From an uncultured Silvanigrella sp. (GTDB taxonomy: Bacteria; Bdellovibrionota_B; Oligoflexia; Silvanigrellales; Silvanigrellaceae), in assembly GCA_903932045.1 (NCBI GenBank), contig CAIZES010000437.1:1-33083 (forward strand): a stretch of DNA of 33,083 bases, given 5' to 3'. The stretch's first letter is position 1, and each line of letters begins with the position of its first letter. Positions 8,632-16,721 of the stretch are shown here, in pieces. The position numbers and the translations under genes were made by a program. Below the pieces are notes generated by a model. The model did not search any database, was not told the DNA's origin, and saw nothing but the letters and a program-made list of their open reading frames with translations.

Positions 8632-8640
8632 AGGATAAGC

Positions 8641-11289
8641 ATGTACAAGATCTTAGGACTTCATTTCTCGAATTTTCTATTTCTACTGTGGCCCTTGCGA
8701 TTGATCGCAAAAATTTCCATACAGCCCAACGATCTCAACAAAAGAAAGTTCCTTCAACAAACCGAGGGCAAAGATGTTATTTTCATTCTCCCCCGAATGT
8801 CCCTAACCGATATTTTTATCCTAAACACTGCCCTACGCAAACTTGGTTTACCAAAAATAAAAGTCCAGGCAGTTGCACACAGACGCCGTCAATACAGCCT
8901 TTTAGCCATAAAACCCCAACTGCCCTTTACACCCATCAGTGTGGAAACTTCCGAAATTTTCGACACAACCATGGAATCCATTCTGAGATCCGATCCACGA
9001 ATTGCCAAAAAAAAGCTCCTTTTGCAGCCCGTCAGCATCTTCTGGGGACGCGTTCCAGAGCGCGTTGGTCGGAATGCTATTCTGAAACTTCTCTTTCCCG
9101 ACGATGGCCATGCAAATCCTATTCAAAAAATTTGGATCGTATTGCTGCATTTTCGCAATATTCACGTCCATTTTTCAACACCAATTGATCCCTCAAAAGA
9201 GCTGGCAACCGACGAATCAACCGTACAGAAGCCGGTTACGTCTGAAACCTTGACACCAGAACTACTAAGAGCACGTCGCGTGCGGAGAACTCTCCAAATT
9301 GAATTGAACCGCGAACGAAACCTAGCGCTAGGGCCCGAACTTTACGACTTCAATTCCATGGTCACCGACATTTTGTCCAATCCCGAAACAAAAAAACTAG
9401 TTGCTGGCAGTTCAAAAAACACCAAAAGTGTTGAATCTGAAATAATTAGATATCTTGCTGAAATCACATCTCGATTCAATTATCTCACTGCTATTGCTTT
9501 TGAACGCATCCTCGACTTTGTATGGACCCGTATTTTTCAGGGAATACGCATCCGCAACTTCGAAAACATCGCTCAAATTGCAAAGCAAGGTTCCGTCATT
9601 TGGATGCCCTGCCACCGCAGTCACCTCGATTACATGGTTCTTTCATACGTGCTTAAAAAACGCGGAATTGGACTTCCGCACATTGCAGCCGGAATAAACC
9701 TAAACTTTTGGCCAATTGGATTGATTCTACGCCGTTCGGGTGCGTTTTTTCTGCGCCGTTCCTTTCAAGGAAATCGCGTCTACTCCCATGCTTTTTCACA
9801 ATACGTTTCCTATTTATTGCGCAACGGATTTCCCATTGAATTCTTTCAGGAGGGCGGGCGCACTCGCATTGGAAAACTTCTGGCACCAAAACGCGGCATG
9901 CTGAACATGTGCGTTTCCAGCATTATTCAAAATCAGCAAGAAAACTGCTATCTCGTTCCAATATATTTGGGCTACGAAAAAGTCATGGAAGATGATGCCT
10001 ACGCCCAAGAACTTTTAGGTTCAAAAAAGAAAAAAGAAACCCTATTTCATTTTGTAGCTTCTCTCCGCAATCTTTTTGAAAATTATGGCCAGGTGGATAT
10101 TTCATTCGGAGAGCCCATACGATTTGGCGACTATTGGAACGAATTCTTTTCAAAAAATCCACAATACGGACATCTCCCTGAATTCAGTCGAATTCAACCC
10201 GATCTCGACCCTCGCGACAAAGGAGTTCAAGACTTCGTTAAATCACTTGCCCGTCGCGTTAATATGGGCGTTAACAGTGCAGCAACTGCATCGGGTACTG
10301 CAATTATGGCAACAATTCTTTTGGCCATGAGTGAACAACGCTTGCCACGAAAACTCCTTTGCGAAAAAATAGAAATTCTTCACTGGGTCATCGACTCCAT
10401 AAGAACAAAGCTTCAGTGGCATGTTGCAACAAACAGTGGAACAGAAAATTCAAACGACTACATGCTTTCCAGTCGTATACCCACAAACCATAATTCCAAC
10501 AATCCGGAAAATGTGGAAAATGTGGAAATCATTTCTGTTCCGCTCTTTGGAACTCAGAACTTAGACACGATTGCTAGCAACATTATTCAAAGTGCACTTT
10601 CCTGGAAATTTCTTTTGCCGAACAGCAGCACCGAGAGCGAAGATGTTTGCCGAAATCCTTTGCGCGAAGAAAATCTTTGGTGGTATCGAGGAACTGTTTT
10701 TCACCTTTGTGCGATTCCCGGGATAGTGTCTGCCATTCTTTTAGACCTCGCCCCCGACGATCGCAGCGTAAGTGAGGTAGAGTGGAGGCTAGATTCCATC
10801 CGAAAACTTTGGCAAGAAGAACTCTATTGGCACGACAACACCAGCAGTCATAAAATTGCAGAGGCTGGTTTGCAAATCCTAAAGGAACTGGAAGTTATTT
10901 CCATCAGCCCAAACGGGAGAATTTCGCTATCTCCCAACGAGAACAGCCTTGAACATATCTATTTCTTTGCCGACATCGTCCGCCCCGAGCGCGAACTCTA
11001 CAGCCTTCAAGTCACGGCGGCTCTTGCACTTGTGCAGGAAAAAGGCTCGTTCACAAGAGAGGATCTCTTGCAACGAGTGATTCAAGCTCACCGAGCGGCT
11101 TTCCTGCGAGGCGCAGCTCTTCAAACAGCCCAACACTCACAAGTTTTTGGACGTCGCGTATTTGATGCTCTTGTCCACGTAGATATTTTCCGCGCTACAG
11201 AGAACAATCACTTCACTGTGGCTACAGAAAGACTGTCGCCAATTCAGTATTTTTTTGAAACCAGCGTCTGGCGAGACTTTTTGCGATAA
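8641..11289 (+). CDS. plsB: Glycerol-3-phosphate 1-O-acyltransferase
   Basis: An 882-residue PlsB-type acyltransferase that makes lysophosphatidate at the inner membrane. The four acyltransferase blocks are visible: PCHRSHLDYM with the HX4D pair (His about 325, Asp about 330), GAFFLRRSFQGN, EFFQEGGRTRIGK, and LVPIYLGYEKV. The long N- and C-terminal regions match PlsB rather than the short PlsC (E. coli PlsB is 807). A poorly ordered insert near residues 595-625 contains a 9-bp duplication (ENVENVE). GAGGATAA precedes the ATG, and panC ends 9 bases upstream. A hairpin terminator follows about 50 bases downstream. Confidence 0.93.
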   Translation: MYKILGLHFSNFLFLLWPLRLIAKISIQPNDLNKRKFLQQTEGKDVIFILPRMSLTDIFILNTALRKLGLPKIKVQAVAHRRRQYSLLAIKPQLPFTPISVETSEIFDTTMESILRSDPRIAKKKLLLQPVSIFWGRVPERVGRNAILKLLFPDDGHANPIQKIWIVLLHFRNIHVHFSTPIDPSKELATDESTVQKPVTSETLTPELLRARRVRRTLQIELNRERNLALGPELYDFNSMVTDILSNPETKKLVAGSSKNTKSVESEIIRYLAEITSRFNYLTAIAFERILDFVWTRIFQGIRIRNFENIAQIAKQGSVIWMPCHRSHLDYMVLSYVLKKRGIGLPHIAAGINLNFWPIGLILRRSGAFFLRRSFQGNRVYSHAFSQYVSYLLRNGFPIEFFQEGGRTRIGKLLAPKRGMLNMCVSSIIQNQQENCYLVPIYLGYEKVMEDDAYAQELLGSKKKKETLFHFVASLRNLFENYGQVDISFGEPIRFGDYWNEFFSKNPQYGHLPEFSRIQPDLDPRDKGVQDFVKSLARRVNMGVNSAATASGTAIMATILLAMSEQRLPRKLLCEKIEILHWVIDSIRTKLQWHVATNSGTENSNDYMLSSRIPTNHNSNNPENVENVEIISVPLFGTQNLDTIASNIIQSALSWKFLLPNSSTESEDVCRNPLREENLWWYRGTVFHLCAIPGIVSAILLDLAPDDRSVSEVEWRLDSIRKLWQEELYWHDNTSSHKIAEAGLQILKELEVISISPNGRISLSPNENSLEHIYFFADIVRPERELYSLQVTAALALVQEKGSFTREDLLQRVIQAHRAAFLRGAALQTAQHSQVFGRRVFDALVHVDIFRATENNHFTVATERLSPIQYFFETSVWRDFLR
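10506..10523 (+). repeat. 9-bp tandem duplication inside plsB
   Basis: GGAAAATGT occurs twice head to tail (10506-10514, 10515-10523), followed by a partial third copy. It encodes a duplicated Glu-Asn-Val in a region without recognised motifs. Confidence 0.8.
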
Positions 11290-11341
11290 CTTCGAAAAAC
11301 GAAAAAAAAAATAAAAAAAATTCGTAAGAAAGCAAATATAG

Positions 11342-11369
11342 AAAGAGTTTCTCCAAAGAACCTCTTTTT
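11342..11369 (+). terminator. Intrinsic terminator after plsB (possibly bidirectional)
   Basis: AAAGAG (11342-11347) pairs with CTCTTT (11362-11367), and an inner TTCT pairs with AGAA around a CCAA loop with one internal mismatch. The 3' arm runs into TTTTT. It lies between the convergent plsB and P5C dehydrogenase genes. A poly-A/T tract at 11303-11330 on the plsB side could serve the minus strand. Confidence 0.6.
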
Positions 11370-11387
11370 AGTGGGCTCGCCGTCCAA

Positions 11388-13019
11388 TCATTTTTCCAAC
11401 ATGTGCGGATATTCATAACGACGAGGCGGCACAAAGTTTTCCTTAATTGTGCGCTGCGAAACCCAACGTTGCAAATTAATCAGACTGCCTGCCTTATCGT
11501 TCGTTCCAGAAGCGCGTGCACCACCAAAAGGCTGCTGCCCAACGACAGCTCCAGTGGGCTTGTCGTTAACATAAAAGTTTCCAGCGGCGTCGCGAAGTGC
11601 GCAAGACATGTGATTAATCACTGTACGCTCCGTTGCAAAAATAGCACCGGTAAGAGCATAGGGAGATGTTTCATCACACAGCTGCAGAGTTTCATCGAGC
11701 TTGTTGTCTGGATAGACGTACACTGTAAGAACTGGTCCAAAAATTTCTTCTTCCATGGTTTTGAATCGAGGGTTGGTTGTTTGAATAACCGTTGGACGAA
11801 TAAAATAACCAACCGACTTATCGCACTGGCCACCCATGATAACTTTAGCATCCGGAGCGGACTTCGCAAAATCAATGTAGCCCTTAATAGTGTCGAAGGC
11901 TTTTTCATCAATCACAGCGCCCATAAAGTTTGTGAAATCTTCCACGTCGCCCATTTTGGCCTCAGAAAGCATAGCATCCATGCGATCTCTTACTTTTGGC
12001 CACAGACTTTCGGGAACGTAGGCGCGTGAAGCAGCCGAACATTTTTGACCTTGATACTCAAAAGCACCACGCACAAGTGCAACGGCAAGAGTTTCGGGAT
12101 CGGCAGAAGCGTGCGCAAAAACGAAGTCTTTGCCGCCGGTTTCACCAACAATGCGCGGATAAGTTTTATATTTCTCGATATTGCCGCCAATGCGACGCCA
12201 CATATCATGAAACACGCCCGTACTGCCTGTAAAATGCAAACCAGCAAACTCAGGAGATTCCAAAACAGGGTTTCCAACCTGGCTTCCAGAACCAGGAATC
12301 ATGTTAATAACACCTGGAGGAAGACCAGCTTTTTCTAGCAGCTGCATAATAAAGTATGCAGAATACACTGCTGTTGAAGCAGGTTTCCACAACACAACGT
12401 TACCCATCATGGCAGGAGCAGTGGGAAGATTGCCGGCAATTGCTGTAAAATTGAACGGAGTTACGGCAAGCACAAAACCTTCGAGTCCACGATGTTCAAC
12501 TCGGTTCCAAATCCCACGCGATGATGATGGTTGTTGTTCATAAATTTCTTGCATAAATCTTGCGTTGAAACGCCAAAAATCGATAAGCTCGCATGCAGCG
12601 TCGATTTCTGCCTGAAATACATTTTTGCTCTGCCCAAGCATAGTGGCGCCGTTCAAAGTAGAACGCCACTCAGTAGCAAGCATATCGGCAGCCTTTAAAA
12701 AAATAGCGGCACGCTCCTCCCAGCGCATAGCCAACCATTCTTTGCGAGCCTCGCGTCCAGCCTTGATTGCCATTGCAACTTCTTCGGCTCCAGCTTGATG
12801 AAACTTTGCCAAAACACGCTTGTGATTGTGTGGCGAACGGGATTCCGCCATACGACCTGTGCGAATATCCTGGCCACCAATGCGAAGAGGTATTTCAATG
12901 GGGCTTTGCCCCATTTCTGCAAGCCTTGCTTTAATATCTTTGCGCTCGGCACTGCCTGGCGCATACATCAAATTCGTTTCATTCGTAATTTCAGGGAGCT
13001 TATAAACGCCGCCACTCAT
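11388..13019 (-). CDS. pruA: 1-pyrroline-5-carboxylate dehydrogenase (L-glutamate gamma-semialdehyde dehydrogenase)
   Basis: A 543-residue NAD-dependent aldehyde dehydrogenase for the second step of proline breakdown to glutamate. Visible motifs are VTPFNFTAIAGNLP, VLWKPAST (NAD-binding Lys), HFTGSTGVF, VGETGGKDFVFAH (catalytic Glu), YQGQKCSAASRAYV (catalytic Cys) and EEEIFGPVLTVYVY. The C-terminal QPFGGARASGTNDKAG is characteristic of stand-alone P5C dehydrogenases, as in ALDH4A1 and its bacterial relatives. ATG at 13019 follows TTGGAG by 8 bases; an upstream start at 13064 would add 15 atypical residues. No proline dehydrogenase is nearby, so the partner is elsewhere or P5C comes from ornithine. 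Confidence 0.9.
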   Translation of the reverse strand: MSGGVYKLPEITNETNLMYAPGSAERKDIKARLAEMGQSPIEIPLRIGGQDIRTGRMAESRSPHNHKRVLAKFHQAGAEEVAMAIKAGREARKEWLAMRWEERAAIFLKAADMLATEWRSTLNGATMLGQSKNVFQAEIDAACELIDFWRFNARFMQEIYEQQPSSSRGIWNRVEHRGLEGFVLAVTPFNFTAIAGNLPTAPAMMGNVVLWKPASTAVYSAYFIMQLLEKAGLPPGVINMIPGSGSQVGNPVLESPEFAGLHFTGSTGVFHDMWRRIGGNIEKYKTYPRIVGETGGKDFVFAHASADPETLAVALVRGAFEYQGQKCSAASRAYVPESLWPKVRDRMDAMLSEAKMGDVEDFTNFMGAVIDEKAFDTIKGYIDFAKSAPDAKVIMGGQCDKSVGYFIRPTVIQTTNPRFKTMEEEIFGPVLTVYVYPDNKLDETLQLCDETSPYALTGAIFATERTVINHMSCALRDAAGNFYVNDKPTGAVVGQQPFGGARASGTNDKAGSLINLQRWVSQRTIKENFVPPRRYEYPHMLEK

Positions 13020-13072
13020 GGGTGTTCTCCAAAAGAATATGTTGAAAGACATGACTCGGAACAAAACGTAAG

Positions 13073-14245
13073 CTACCCTAGAGGCCCCTCCTTTTCAAGA
13101 ACAGCGCTCTCAAAAAACGCAAAGAAGCCCGCTACCGAAGCCGTGCGCAACAATTTCGTTTGCGCTATGGAATTATTGCCAACCTTTAAAAGCTTTGTAA
13201 TTTGCTTCAAACGCGAAATCACTCGCTCATCACAAGTCAAATCCTTGGGCTGCAGGATTTTTACAAAAAGATGTGCGCTCAATTTTTCATAAAAATCCTG
13301 CCATGCTTGAACATCAACTCCAAGCAACAGTTCCCACGGACGAAACGTTCGCACCACATGAAGCACGGAATCTGGTCCACGGAACTGAGCCTCCTGAAAA
13401 AGAGCGAACACGCCTAGCGCCCAATAGAGTGTTCCAAATTCAACATTCGTATTTGATTGCTGCTGCGATAGCGAACCACAATCACAATTCAAATATTTCA
13501 AGTTCCAGAAAACCCATGGATTCGCGATTGCTCCCCGCCCAATCATAATTCCCTGAATAGCAGGTGCCACGGCTCGTTTTTCCAGCAATGTCCTAGAATC
13601 AACCACATCACCAGACCCATACACCGGGCATGGCAGCTTCACTGCAGCTTGCTGAATGAGATCCCAGCGAGACAGACCCGTGTAACCTTCTTTTTGAGTG
13701 CGGCCATGAACCGTAATAAGCGCAGGCTTCAGCTGCTCCAAAGCAGATAAAAGATCCGCAAACTCTGCGGGCGAGGCAACACCCACACGAAGTTTTACGC
13801 TATATTTACGCTGTCCCAGAATTTCCTCACAGCATTTCAAAAACAAAAAGAAACGATTCGGATCTTTCAGAAGAGCACTTCCCGCACCATTGCGAAAAAC
13901 AGTTGCCGATGGACAACCGCAGTTGATATCCACATAGGGGGAGTGATCCAAAAAAGGCAGCGCCACTTTGCAGAGATCTTCTGGCGAGGAACCCATGAAT
14001 TGAGGAATAACTCTTAATCTTTTATGGAAACATTCATCAAAAATTTCTGGACAAAATAAAGGCGGAACCGAACGGAAATCGTACCCCGCAGTTGCTCTCA
14101 AGAACGGTGTGACAAGAAAATCAAACGGACAAATGGCACTTAACCACATTCGAAAAGCAAAATCGGAAACACCCTCCATTGGAGCCAAGCCTATGGCGAG
14201 ATTTTGACTTGCTGAAGACGCAAACTCTTCGTACATTTGAAACAC
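13073..14245 (-). CDS. tRNA-dihydrouridine synthase, DusC-like
   Basis: FMN-dependent TIM-barrel enzyme reducing uridine to dihydrouridine in the tRNA D-loop. Visible motifs are LAPMEGVSDFAFR at the N-terminus, VDINCGCPSATVFRNGAG with the catalytic Cys, YSVKLRVG, ITVHGRTQKEGYTG, YGSGDVVD and GIMIGRGAIANPWVF (FMN phosphate). The APMEGV-type opening followed by DFLVTPFLRA most resembles DusC, but subfamily is uncertain. It is 390 residues, slightly long, with a poorly conserved C-terminal third. Start is GTG 14245 (GGGAGA 7 bases upstream) or ATG 14236. It lies 53 bases upstream of the P5C dehydrogenase ATG on the same strand, so co-transcription is possible. Confidence 0.88.
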   Translation of the reverse strand: MFQMYEEFASSASQNLAIGLAPMEGVSDFAFRMWLSAICPFDFLVTPFLRATAGYDFRSVPPLFCPEIFDECFHKRLRVIPQFMGSSPEDLCKVALPFLDHSPYVDINCGCPSATVFRNGAGSALLKDPNRFFLFLKCCEEILGQRKYSVKLRVGVASPAEFADLLSALEQLKPALITVHGRTQKEGYTGLSRWDLIQQAAVKLPCPVYGSGDVVDSRTLLEKRAVAPAIQGIMIGRGAIANPWVFWNLKYLNCDCGSLSQQQSNTNVEFGTLYWALGVFALFQEAQFRGPDSVLHVVRTFRPWELLLGVDVQAWQDFYEKLSAHLFVKILQPKDLTCDERVISRLKQITKLLKVGNNSIAQTKLLRTASVAGFFAFFESAVLEKEGPLG

Positions 14246-14317
14246 AACCTATTCTCCCTTTTCTGCGCGACAATGTGGGAAAGCGAAAAAAGTTGCAAGC
14301 TATTGGGAGATGCTTTC

Positions 14318-15277
14318 TTGAAAATCAGAACGTGCGTCCATCATAATTTCAAAGTTCTTGCAGCTCTCGCTACTGCAGTAACCTTTGTTTTCAACACCGC
14401 GCTTGCCGAAAAAAAAGAAAACTTTTCCACGCTGTCAAAAGGCGATTTCCAACGACAGCTAGAGTTGCCAGATTCCGAAAACATTCAACCTAACACTCCC
14501 TTGCTTATAGAAGCTCGCGAACAATACGCAAAACTTCCCTTTGATGTTGGAGAACGGCTCCGTTTTATTGTGACTTACCTAGGCGTCAAAGCGGGTGTTG
14601 CCGAAGCCATTGTGCAACCTCCCATCAAATGGAAAAAGACTTGGGCCCATCGCGTAACAGGTGAGGTTAAAAACGCGGACTGGTTTTCGTGGATGATTCA
14701 GCTGCACGATTCCGTTGAGTGCGTGTTCTCGGGCACACCGGAAATGTTCCCTCTGCGATTTTATATCAATCAGCAAGAGCCCGTGACATTTCGACAGTCT
14801 AAAATTATTAACTTTGACATCGAAAAAGGAGAAATTCGCCAACTTACCCAACGCAAGGAACGGGAACGCCAAGAACAAACCTTTCCTTTGTCGCGCGAAA
14901 CCAAAGACGCCATGGCTCTGTTGTATTATTTCCGCGAAAATATCAAAGAAGGAATGGGGAAAGACACTATAAAATTCCCCATCTTCACCAGCGAAAAAAC
15001 CTGGACAGCGGAAGCCACACTTTTGAAACAAGAAAAAATCAAAGTCTCTGGTAATGAATTTGATACCGATGTTTACCGCCTACTCTCACATTTCGGTCAT
15101 TTAATGGAGCAAAAGGGAGATATTAAAATATGGATGACACGAGATTCGCGCCGCCTTCCCGTCTACATTGAGGCACAAGTGAAGTTTGGATACATAAAAG
15201 TAGCACTCACGGAGTGGGACCAGGGAGCTGTAGACCCCACCAAAAAGAAGGTTTTCGAACAAATTCGCCAAAATTGA
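14318..15277 (+). CDS. Periplasmic DUF3108-family protein
   Basis: A 319-residue exported protein from a TTG start at 14318. This start is chosen because GGGAGA lies 7 bases upstream and it gives a clean signal peptide: basic KIRTCVHHNFK, hydrophobic LAALATAVTFVF, cleavage after NTALA. Earlier in-frame starts (TTG 14237, ATG 14273) overlap or crowd the divergent dus gene and spoil the signal peptide. The mature part contains LPFDVGERLRFIVTYLGVKAG, a DUF3108 hallmark, then an alternating beta-rich pattern ending in YIEAQVKFGYIKVALTEW. Function is not established. Proteins of this family are periplasmic and are often found with envelope genes. No partner gene is adjacent. Confidence 0.75.
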   Translation: MKIRTCVHHNFKVLAALATAVTFVFNTALAEKKENFSTLSKGDFQRQLELPDSENIQPNTPLLIEAREQYAKLPFDVGERLRFIVTYLGVKAGVAEAIVQPPIKWKKTWAHRVTGEVKNADWFSWMIQLHDSVECVFSGTPEMFPLRFYINQQEPVTFRQSKIINFDIEKGEIRQLTQRKERERQEQTFPLSRETKDAMALLYYFRENIKEGMGKDTIKFPIFTSEKTWTAEATLLKQEKIKVSGNEFDTDVYRLLSHFGHLMEQKGDIKIWMTRDSRRLPVYIEAQVKFGYIKVALTEWDQGAVDPTKKKVFEQIRQN

Positions 15278-15318
15278 ACTGCCGCAAAGAAAAACCGTAG
15301 GGGAATTTGTGCGATACC

Positions 15319-15348
15319 TTGACCAGCGAAGCGCTCTGTGCTTAACAT
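15319..15348 (+). promoter_or_regulatory. Likely sigma-70 promoter for rpsR
   Basis: TTGACC (15319-15324), an 18-base spacer and TAACAT (15343-15348) match the consensus at five and four of six positions. Transcription would start near 15355, giving a leader of about 115 bases before the rpsR ATG. Confidence 0.5.
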
Positions 15349-15361
15349 GTGCCCCTATTGT

Positions 15362-15452
15362 CTGACTTTATTTAAGTCAGCGTTGCTGCGCCAAAAAGTT
15401 CTCTATTGTTGAACACTTCAGGCGCTGCTGCCCGCACGACGCAAGGCCGTGC
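15362..15452 (+). promoter_or_regulatory. Structured rpsR leader with two hairpins
   Basis: CTGACTT (15362-15368) and AAGTCAG (15374-15380) form a perfect 7-bp stem with a TATTT loop at the start of the predicted mRNA. GCACG (15434-15438) and CGTGC (15448-15452) form a second stem close to the ribosome-binding site GGAGG. A leader of this sort could bind S18 for autogenous control. The known S6:S18 leader motif was not identified with confidence. Confidence 0.4.
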
Positions 15453-15471
15453 TCAACCGATGGAGGCTTTT

Positions 15472-15717
15472 ATGGCAGTACCCGTAGCAAAGAAGAAACG
15501 TCGTTTTTCGCGTCCAAAGCGCACTCTCGACCCCCGTATTTCGTTCGACTACAAAGACACCGCTCTTTTGCGCCGTTTTGTAACCGAGCACGGCCGCATT
15601 GTGCCCCGCCGTATTAGCGGTGCTAGCACTCAGCAACAGCGCGAACTCACAATCGCTGTGAAACGTGCACGCCTTTGCGCTCTGCTTCCTTACGTTCCTG
15701 GAGCAGAATCTCGCTAA
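15472..15717 (+). CDS. rpsR: 30S ribosomal protein bS18
   Basis: An 81-residue basic protein. [30 protein letters not shown] and [19 protein letters not shown] follow the bS18 pattern closely over the full length. The ATG at 15472 follows GGAGG by about 6 bases; the frame is open further upstream but without family sequence. S18 binds S6 on the platform of the small subunit. In many bacteria rpsR lies between rpsF and rplI. Here it stands alone between a DUF3108 gene and a nuclease gene, with its own promoter, leader and terminator. Confidence 0.96.
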   Translation: MAVPVAKKKRRFSRPKRTLDPRISFDYKDTALLRRFVTEHGRIVPRRISGASTQQQRELTIAVKRARLCALLPYVPGAESR

Positions 15718-15735
15718 TTTGGGAATCATGCAAAA

Positions 15736-15836
15736 CGGAATGACTCAGTCATCACGTGAGCAGAAAAGAGGGTAGGTTTTCGGCCTGCCCTCTTTTTTTA
15801 CGTGTTTTTTTGAGATAATTTTAATCAGTCATTCCG
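15736..15836. repeat. 10-bp perfect inverted repeat flanking the rpsR terminator
   Basis: CGGAATGACT (15736-15745) and AGTCATTCCG (15827-15836) are exact inverse complements separated by 81 bases that include the rpsR terminator. The left arm also nests the short palindrome ATGAC-TCA-GTCAT. Flanking bases are A-rich on both sides. It could be a remnant miniature element or an enlarged terminator structure. Confidence 0.7.
15766..15799 (+). terminator. Intrinsic terminator of rpsR
   Basis: AAGAGGGTAGG (15766-15776) pairs with CCTGCCCTCTT (15784-15794) over 11 bp with one G-T pair, loop TTTTCGG, running into seven T residues (15793-15799). This is a strong rho-independent terminator about 50 bases after the rpsR stop. 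Confidence 0.9.
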
Positions 15837-15912
15837 AAACCTTCTTGACCAAGTGTTCAAAAGACTGCAAAAAGATATTGACTCATTATACCAATCAATG
15901 TAGTCCATAAGC

Positions 15913-15927
15913 GTCACAAATAGTGAC
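15913..15927. promoter_or_regulatory. Palindromic operator-like site before the endonuclease gene
   Basis: GTCAC-AAATA-GTGAC is a perfect 5-bp inverted repeat with a 5-base centre, 26 bases before the endonuclease ATG. A TTGACT lies at 15878-15883, but no good -10 follows at 16-18 bases. It could be an operator or a weak mRNA hairpin. Confidence 0.35.
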
Positions 15928-15953
15928 AACCAAAAACTTGTGAAGGAGACCGC

Positions 15954-16721
15954 ATGCAACGCATTACAGTTTCAACGCTTCTCTCAATTCTTGGAATCCT
16001 CGCTATTGCCCCTCTGGCACTTGCCGATCTCACAAACAACACGTCCCAATCTAATACACCCTCCAGTTCCGACCCCTTTCACTGCCAAGCAGACGCCAAA
16101 TCTGCAAATGACTGCAACAAAAAAGCGTTGGGCGACCTGGCGCGACAGGGCCGCAAAACGATTGGCTACAACCAAGCACGCGTTCAAATTTTTCAGTTTG
16201 TTGATGCAAACGAAGTGAACGGAAAAAAACTAGTGCAATCGGTTTATTCAAACGATGTTTTAGAAGTCCGCACCGAAGGCATTCCCATGGGGCAATTCAA
16301 CGCCGAACACACATGGCCCCAAAGCTTTCTTAAAAAATATTCCAATTTTGAGTCGTCCCGAGCCGATATTTTTCACCTGTTACCATGTGAAATCAAAGCC
16401 AATGGCGAACGCGGGAACATGCCTTTTGGCGAATGCGAAGGCGAACCTGCGGGGCAAGGACGTATTTCTGAAACTTGTAACGGACATTTTGAACCACCGG
16501 AACAACAAAAAGGCATGACAGCGCGCGCAATGTTCTACATGTCTGTTTCGTACAACATGCCCATCGATCCCCAACAGGAAAAAGTACTGCGCGGCTGGAA
16601 CAGACAGTTTCCGCCCAATCAAACAGAAATTGAGCGTTCAAACCGTGTTCATCAGGTGCAAGGAAACATGAATCCGTTTGTCGTTCACCCGGAGTGGGTT
16701 GAGCTCGTCGCCGATTTCTGA
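15954..16721 (+). CDS. Secreted endonuclease I (EndA/NucM-type)
   Basis: A 255-residue nuclease with a signal peptide (about 1-24, ending LALADL). Family motifs of the beta-beta-alpha-Me endonuclease I group are in order: FNAEHTWPQSFLKKY with the catalytic His, SSRADIFHLLPCE, NGERGNMPFGEC, HFEPPEQQKGMTARAMFYM, and the C-terminal QGNMNPFVVHPEWV. Such enzymes are periplasmic or extracellular and cut DNA or RNA nonspecifically, often for nutrient use. Several cysteines in the mature protein could form disulfides. AAGGAG stands 6 bases before the ATG. The 3' end overlaps the convergent RR-PilZ gene by 37 bp. Confidence 0.92.
   Translation: MQRITVSTLLSILGILAIAPLALADLTNNTSQSNTPSSSDPFHCQADAKSANDCNKKALGDLARQGRKTIGYNQARVQIFQFVDANEVNGKKLVQSVYSNDVLEVRTEGIPMGQFNAEHTWPQSFLKKYSNFESSRADIFHLLPCEIKANGERGNMPFGECEGEPAGQGRISETCNGHFEPPEQQKGMTARAMFYMSVSYNMPIDPQQEKVLRGWNRQFPPNQTEIERSNRVHQVQGNMNPFVVHPEWVELVADF

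Noticed and set aside
11303-11330. Long A-tract considered as a mobile-element end
   Set aside because: No inverted repeats, target duplication or transposase nearby; it fits a terminator region between convergent genes.
11403-12029. 208-codon plus-strand open frame
   Set aside because: Antisense to the C-terminal part of the P5C dehydrogenase, whose catalytic motifs are intact; no recognisable protein features.
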